From Gammaproteobacteria bacterium (GTDB lineage Bacteria; Pseudomonadota; Gammaproteobacteria; Pseudomonadales; Pseudohongiellaceae): 64,000 nt of DNA. Under the pieces are notes generated by a model. It saw only the letters and a list, made by a program, of their open reading frames with translations. It did not search any database and was not told the origin of the DNA. A program made the translations under genes and the position numbers. The stretch spans positions 58,140 to 122,139 of the forward strand of contig JAURLP010000029.1 of assembly GCA_030831165.1 (NCBI GenBank), given 5' to 3'. Shown here in pieces: positions 59,464-64,000 of this stretch; within the stretch, counting starts at the first letter, position 1; each line of letters begins with the position of its first letter.

Positions 59464-62295
59464 ATGGACGAAATCATTGTCAGGGGAGCCCGTACTCACA
59501 ACCTGAAAAACATCGATGTAACTATTCCCAGAAACAAACTGGTTGTCATTACCGGACTATCAGGTTCAGGCAAGTCATCTCTGGCGTTTGATACGCTTTA
59601 CGCTGAGGGCCAACGACGTTACGTTGAGTCTCTTTCGACATATGCGCGTCAATTTTTATCGATGATGGACAAGCCCGACATGGACCAGATTTCCGGTCTT
59701 TCGCCGGCCATTTCCATAGAGCAAAAATCTACTTCACATAACCCGCGCTCCACGGTGGGTACTATTACTGAAATTTACGATTACCTGCGCCTGTTATTTG
59801 CCCGTGCCGGTGACCCTTATTGCCCAGATCACGACCTCAAACTGGAAGCGCAAACTGTGAGTCAGATGGTTGATCAGGTACTGGCTTTACCAGAAGGCAC
59901 GCCAATGATGCTGTTGGCACCAGTCGTACGCGAACGCAAAGGCGAACATGTTCATATCTTTCATGAATTAAAAGCAGGTGGATTTATTCGAGCCAGAGTA
60001 GACGGCATCGTTACTGAATTGGATTATCCTCCCAATCTGGAAAAAAACAAAAAACATACCATTGAAGTCGTCATTGATCGTTTTAAAGTGCGCCCTGATT
60101 TGATGCAACGCCTGGCGGAGTCATTTGAAACAGCGTTGCAAATTGCTGGCGGCCTCGCCATTGCCTCATATATGGATGAAGGTGCGGGCGATGATATGGT
60201 CTTTTCTTCATTGTTTGCCTGTCCGGAATGCGGCCATAGTATTAGCGAACTCGAACCCAGACTTTTTTCTTTTAATAATCCAGCTGGGGCCTGTAGTGCC
60301 TGTGACGGTCTCGGCATGAAGCAATATTTCGACCAGAATAAAATAATCATTGATGATGATCATTCTCTGGCTGAAGGCGCAGTGCGAGGCTGGGATAGAC
60401 GCAATATTTATTATTTTCAGTTATTAAAATCTCTGGCGGATCACTATGGTTTTGCCGTCGATGTCCCTTATAAGAAACTCAGTAAAAAACACCAGGATCT
60501 GATTCTGTTTGGTAGTGGCAAAACAGAAATTGAATTCACCTTTATCAATGAAAAAGGCAAAACCTATATCAACCGCAAACCTTTTGAAGGCATTTTGCCT
60601 AACATGGAGCGCCGTTACCGCGAAACAGAATCTCAGATGATCAGAGAAGAACTGGCAAAATACCTCAACTCACAGCCTTGTCCCGACTGTAATGGCACGC
60701 GTCTGCGACGTGATGCACGGCATGTATTAATAAACAGAAAAAATTTACCTGCCATCACCGCCATGACAATCGGTGCTGCCGCTAATTATTTCGACACCCT
60801 TAATTTGAAAGGCAAAAAAGCCAAGATTGCAGAAAAAATACTTAAGGAAATTCAGGATCGTCTAAAATTCCTCGTCGATGTAGGTCTGAATTACCTGACT
60901 TTAAGTCGAAGCGCTGAAACTTTATCCGGCGGAGAAGCACAGCGTATTCGTCTGGCCAGTCAGATAGGTGCCGGTCTGGTCGGTGTTATGTATATTCTGG
61001 ACGAGCCTTCTATTGGTTTGCACCAACGCGATAATGACCGCCTGTTAAACACCCTGCGCCACCTGCGTGATATTGGCAATACCGTTATTGTTGTCGAGCA
61101 TGATGAAGAAGCCATACGCAGTGCTGACCATATAATTGATATTGGTCCCGGGGCTGGAGTGCATGGCGGCGAAATTGTTGCCCAAGGGAATTATCAGGAT
61201 ATCCAAAAATCTGAAAGATCCCTAACGGGCCAATACCTGTCCGGCAAAATGAAAATTGAAACGCCGACAATACGAGTTAAGCCAAATCCCGATCAGAGCC
61301 TGATCTTATCCGGCGCCAAAGGCAATAATTTAAAATCGATAAATCTGGAGATTCCCTTAGGCTTAATGACTTGTATTACCGGAGTATCCGGTTCCGGAAA
61401 ATCTACCTTAATTAATAACACGCTCTACCCGCTCGCCGCCACAGCCTTGAATGGCGCCACGACACTTAATGCAGCCAAGCATAAAAATATTCAAGGCCTG
61501 GATCTCTTGGATAAAGTCGTGGATATCAACCAGAGCCCTATCGGCAGAACACCACGGAGTAATCCAGCTACTTACACTGGCATATTCACTCCAGTTCGTG
61601 AGCTTTTTGCTGCAACTCAGGAATCTCGTGCTCGCGGTTATAAACCAGGACGCTTCTCTTTTAATGTCAAAGGTGGCCGCTGTGAAGCCTGTCAGGGCGA
61701 TGGCCTGGTAAAAGTTGAAATGCATTTCTTGCCTGATGTCTATGTTGCCTGCGATGTCTGTAAAAGCATGCGCTACAACCGTGAAACTCTGGAAGTTAAA
61801 TACAAAGGAAAAAATATTTATGAAGTACTGGATATGACCATCGAAGATGCGCGAGAGTTTTTTGATCCTGTACCTGTTATTGCCCGCAAGTTACAAACCC
61901 TGATTGAAGTGGGACTCTCATATGTCAAACTGGGCCAGGCAGCAACGACTTTATCCGGCGGCGAAGCCCAGCGTGTGAAACTGGCCAAGGAGTTATCCAA
62001 AAGAGACACCGGCAAGACTCTCTATATTCTGGATGAGCCCACCACGGGTTTGCATTTTTATGATATTCAGCAATTACTTAATGTTCTGCATCGATTACGC
62101 GATGACGGCAATACCATCGTCGTCATTGAACATAATCTGGATGTGATAAAAACCGCTGACTGGGTTATCGACCTGGGTCCCGAAGGCGGTGATGGCGGCG
62201 GCCAGATTATCGCGACAGGAACCCCTGAACAGGTTGCAACAATAAAGCAATCCTACACCGGCCAGTATTTAGCAAAAATACTGACAGCATCTTAA
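59464..62295 (+). CDS. uvrA: excinuclease ABC subunit A
   Basis: 943 residues with two ABC ATPase modules ([28 protein letters not shown] in part; [20 protein letters not shown]), signatures [16 protein letters not shown] and [16 protein letters not shown], and zinc fingers (CPECGH ... [12 protein letters not shown] ... CDVCK). DNA damage recognition in nucleotide excision repair. Length matches the family. Confidence 0.98.
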   Translation: MDEIIVRGARTHNLKNIDVTIPRNKLVVITGLSGSGKSSLAFDTLYAEGQRRYVESLSTYARQFLSMMDKPDMDQISGLSPAISIEQKSTSHNPRSTVGTITEIYDYLRLLFARAGDPYCPDHDLKLEAQTVSQMVDQVLALPEGTPMMLLAPVVRERKGEHVHIFHELKAGGFIRARVDGIVTELDYPPNLEKNKKHTIEVVIDRFKVRPDLMQRLAESFETALQIAGGLAIASYMDEGAGDDMVFSSLFACPECGHSISELEPRLFSFNNPAGACSACDGLGMKQYFDQNKIIIDDDHSLAEGAVRGWDRRNIYYFQLLKSLADHYGFAVDVPYKKLSKKHQDLILFGSGKTEIEFTFINEKGKTYINRKPFEGILPNMERRYRETESQMIREELAKYLNSQPCPDCNGTRLRRDARHVLINRKNLPAITAMTIGAAANYFDTLNLKGKKAKIAEKILKEIQDRLKFLVDVGLNYLTLSRSAETLSGGEAQRIRLASQIGAGLVGVMYILDEPSIGLHQRDNDRLLNTLRHLRDIGNTVIVVEHDEEAIRSADHIIDIGPGAGVHGGEIVAQGNYQDIQKSERSLTGQYLSGKMKIETPTIRVKPNPDQSLILSGAKGNNLKSINLEIPLGLMTCITGVSGSGKSTLINNTLYPLAATALNGATTLNAAKHKNIQGLDLLDKVVDINQSPIGRTPRSNPATYTGIFTPVRELFAATQESRARGYKPGRFSFNVKGGRCEACQGDGLVKVEMHFLPDVYVACDVCKSMRYNRETLEVKYKGKNIYEVLDMTIEDAREFFDPVPVIARKLQTLIEVGLSYVKLGQAATTLSGGEAQRVKLAKELSKRDTGKTLYILDEPTTGLHFYDIQQLLNVLHRLRDDGNTIVVIEHNLDVIKTADWVIDLGPEGGDGGGQIIATGTPEQVATIKQSYTGQYLAKILTAS

Positions 62296-62334
62296 GCCCT
62301 CCACTTCTGTATTCCTCAAACCATAAAATCACAT

Positions 62335-62370
62335 AAAAAAGCCCTGAATTCATAAAGAATCCAGGGCTTT
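62335..62370 (-). terminator. intrinsic terminator after the DUF3237 gene
   Basis: AAAGCCCTG (62338-62346) pairs with CAGGGCTTT (62362-62370) around a 15-base loop, and the A-run at 62335-62340 gives a T-run on the minus strand. It may also end uvrA transcription. Confidence 0.75.
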
Positions 62371-62390
62371 CAAATGGGTATCTCGTCTAA

Positions 62391-62912
62391 TTACAATATT
62401 TGAAAAATATCGTAAAAGATTCCATTAGCAAAATCTCCGCCTTCCAGATAACCCTGACCGACGGCGACAATATGATTTATCCAATCATACTTTTCTGAAC
62501 TTGTTTGGAAATTTGGAGTGACCTTCCAATACAAGCCTGATTCCGTTTCATGCATTACTCCGACATAACTTAAATAAATAAATTCGCCATCATCAGTTTC
62601 AAGAGTAACCCGAACATCCAGGCTGCTATGTCCAGATTCTTGAGTCATCCAGTCTGCGCCTCCAGGGAGGATGGTACCATTAAGACCCGGGCCGGAAAAA
62701 GTTCCGCCACCAAGCGGAGCAACTTGCGTATGACCTGCATTCACTGGCACTCCACCTAAATTCAAAACCATGGTCATAATATACTCTGATTCAAGCGAGG
62801 TTTGTGGTGTTTGAGCTGATGCCGCAGGTCCAGTTAATAGTGCAAGCAACGAGAATACAACAGCGCCAAAACTAGTAAATTTTCGCATTCCTGATTTTTT
62901 AGTCATTTTCAC
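62391..62912 (-). CDS. exported DUF3237-like protein
   Basis: 173 residues. A signal peptide ends near PAASAQ. The mature part resembles the DUF3237 beta-barrel family: GGTFSGPGLNGTILPGGADW, DVRVTLETDDGEFIYLSYVG and a C-terminal VGQGYLEGG. The function of the family is unknown. A single gene with its own terminator, between uvrA and a DsbA-like gene. Confidence 0.8.
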   Translation of the reverse strand: MKMTKKSGMRKFTSFGAVVFSLLALLTGPAASAQTPQTSLESEYIMTMVLNLGGVPVNAGHTQVAPLGGGTFSGPGLNGTILPGGADWMTQESGHSSLDVRVTLETDDGEFIYLSYVGVMHETESGLYWKVTPNFQTSSEKYDWINHIVAVGQGYLEGGDFANGIFYDIFQIL

Positions 62913-63109
62913 TCCTAGTATATATCTGGCTTATTCAGCCGGTTTATAGTTTGTAGAAAAAATTGCTGGATGATTTTTTTAAGCACGACATATTATGTCT
63001 TTTACTAAAAAATATCACCTTGCTTGTCTATTTTACTTGTTAGAATGCTAAGCAGTTTCAAATTAACAACCATCCGAATAAGTATGAAAGGATAAGTAGA
63101 GGTTGAACC

Positions 63110-63760
63110 ATGAATGTTACTTTACACTATATCGCAGACCCCCTTTGTGGCTGGTGCTTTGGCGCTGCCCCTTTACTAGCCGCTAGCCAGAAAGTCGAGG
63201 GTTTGCCGATACAGTTGCACCTGGGAGGGCTTTTTTCCGCGCCGAATAATCAACAGGTTGATGCTGCTATGGTTCGTTTTATTATGAGTCATCATGAAAG
63301 AATCACTCAACTTACCGGCCAAACGCCTTCTGATAAAATGAAGCAACTGTTAAATAGCGGCTCAGCAATCCTGGATTCAACACCCCCAATAAAAGCTTGT
63401 CTAGCAGCAGAGCAAGCCGGCGGCAATATCCTGAGTTATTACCAGGCTCTGGTTAAAGCGCATTTTATGGACGGATTGCCTGTTGTTGAAGAAGAGACCT
63501 TAAGTCAAATTGCCCTTATATGCGGCATTAACACTGCGGATTTTCAGAAGGCATTCAGCTCACTCCAAGAAGCAGAGCTTGCTCAACACATTAATGACAG
63601 TCGGGTCTTATTACAATCTATTGGTGGTCAAGGTTTTCCCACTTTCGCCCTAGAGCAAAATGGTCAAATAAAAATATTGAATCACCAAAGGTTTTACAAT
63701 AATCCAGCTGGTTGGCAAGTGAGTTTAAGTGATATATTAGCCAGTGAAACAATTCACTAA
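63110..63760 (+). CDS. DsbA family thioredoxin-like protein (FrnE/YwbO-like)
   Basis: 216 residues without a signal peptide. N-terminal thioredoxin motif DPLCGWCFGAAP with C13-x-x-C16, then a helical insertion and the cis-Pro segment GGQGFPTFALEQNG. It is probably a cytoplasmic disulfide oxidoreductase or isomerase of the DsbA/FrnE branch. AGAGG precedes the ATG. Confidence 0.88.
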   Translation: MNVTLHYIADPLCGWCFGAAPLLAASQKVEGLPIQLHLGGLFSAPNNQQVDAAMVRFIMSHHERITQLTGQTPSDKMKQLLNSGSAILDSTPPIKACLAAEQAGGNILSYYQALVKAHFMDGLPVVEEETLSQIALICGINTADFQKAFSSLQEAELAQHINDSRVLLQSIGGQGFPTFALEQNGQIKILNHQRFYNNPAGWQVSLSDILASETIH

Positions 63761-63847
63761 GTCAGAAAGTTATTACCAAACAATCAGTAGAAGCTGACTA
63801 AATTTAAACCTATCAAATTAAAATCTATAACAAAAAAGAGACAAATC

Positions 63848-64000
63848 ATGCGTATACATCAAAACAATCCTAGCCTTCTTAAATTCGCCAGCATGGCATT
63901 GTTGAGCCCACTATTACTTACCACTGCTATCGCCGCTGAACAGATTGCACCTGGTGAAGCTAATACTGCCATGGCCGCTATGGGCGACTTTACACCGGTC
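63848..64000 (+). CDS. N-terminus of an exported protein, cut by the window edge
   Basis: An ATG at 63848 opens a frame that runs to the window end (51 codons). Residues 10-30 form a signal peptide (SLLKFASMALLSPLLLTTAI) with likely cleavage at IAA. About 20 mature residues are visible, too few to identify a family. AGAG is upstream. Confidence 0.65.
   Translation, partial: MRIHQNNPSLLKFASMALLSPLLLTTAIAAEQIAPGEANTAMAAMGDFTPV

Overview
The window is a piece of a gammaproteobacterial chromosome, moderately AT-rich and almost fully coding. Gene order closely follows what I remember of Pseudomonas: rsmI-lpoA-yraN-diaA-dolP-sspB-sspA-petCBA-rpsI-rplM, zapE-zapG-cysD-cysNC, degS/algW-hisD-hisG-murA-ibaG, the Kds/Lpt/rpoN/ptsN block, and dksA-gluQRS-cbrB-pcnB-panBCD-acs. 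That order, LPS biogenesis genes, a cytochrome bc1 complex, a membrane pyrophosphatase, NhaC- and CaxA-type exchangers and a TonB receptor suggest a free-living aerobic, possibly marine, relative of Pseudomonadales/Cellvibrionales. The genus cannot be told from the sequence alone. I saw no tRNA, rRNA, CRISPR array, prophage or insertion sequence.

Layout. 1-5.1 kb: envelope and replication-timing genes, interrupted by a phoH-like ATPase. 5.1-10 kb: SspB/SspA, the bc1 complex with cytochrome b and c1 in one reading frame, S9 and L13. 10-15.6 kb: ZapE/ZapG, sulfate activation (CysD, CysNC) and a fructosamine-kinase-like protein. 15.7-20.8 kb: TonB receptor, three small conserved genes and a DegS/AlgW protease. 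20.8-24.5 kb: hisD-hisG-murA-ibaG on the minus strand. 24.6-32.5 kb: caxA-kdsD-kdsC-lptC-lptA-lptB-rpoN-ptsN-rapZ-npr, with no mla operon and no hpf at their usual places. 32.5-39.3 kb: NhaC, MgtE, DarP, ApbC and a K+-dependent type membrane pyrophosphatase. 39.4-45.1 kb: accessory genes, including two unknown envelope proteins, a second DksA-like protein, a Tat-exported sulfite-oxidase-family enzyme, a multicopper oxidase remnant, and a PLP enzyme coupled to a Rieske ferredoxin. 45.3-55.4 kb: dksA with a histone-H1-like tail, gluQRS, a CbrB-like regulator, a predicted CrcZ-like sRNA, pcnB, a deoxynucleoside kinase, panB-panC-panD and acs. 55.5-64 kb: copper chaperone, moeA, an epimerase-like protein, ssb, uvrA and small exported proteins.

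The most interesting locus is 47.2-49.1 kb. A CbrB-type sigma-54 activator stands where Pseudomonas has cbrA-cbrB, but cbrA is absent and the receiver domain has lost the phospho-acceptor Asp (Asn51), the conserved Lys (Ile96) and one acidic-pocket residue (Asn9). Downstream lies a correctly spaced -24/-12 promoter, two A-rich Hfq/Crc-like tracts and a strong terminator: a CrcZ-like RNA of about 278 nt just before pcnB. This looks like a catabolite-repression circuit that has dropped its sensor kinase and phosphorelay. Sigma-54 (rpoN) and the nitrogen PTS genes are in the same window.

Other items worth a look are the cytochrome b-c1 fusion, the shifted ion-gate Glu in the pyrophosphatase, the multicopper oxidase remnant, the DksA tail made of near-identical 63-bp repeats, and conserved neighbours missing from their usual places (folK, hpf, mla genes, hisC).
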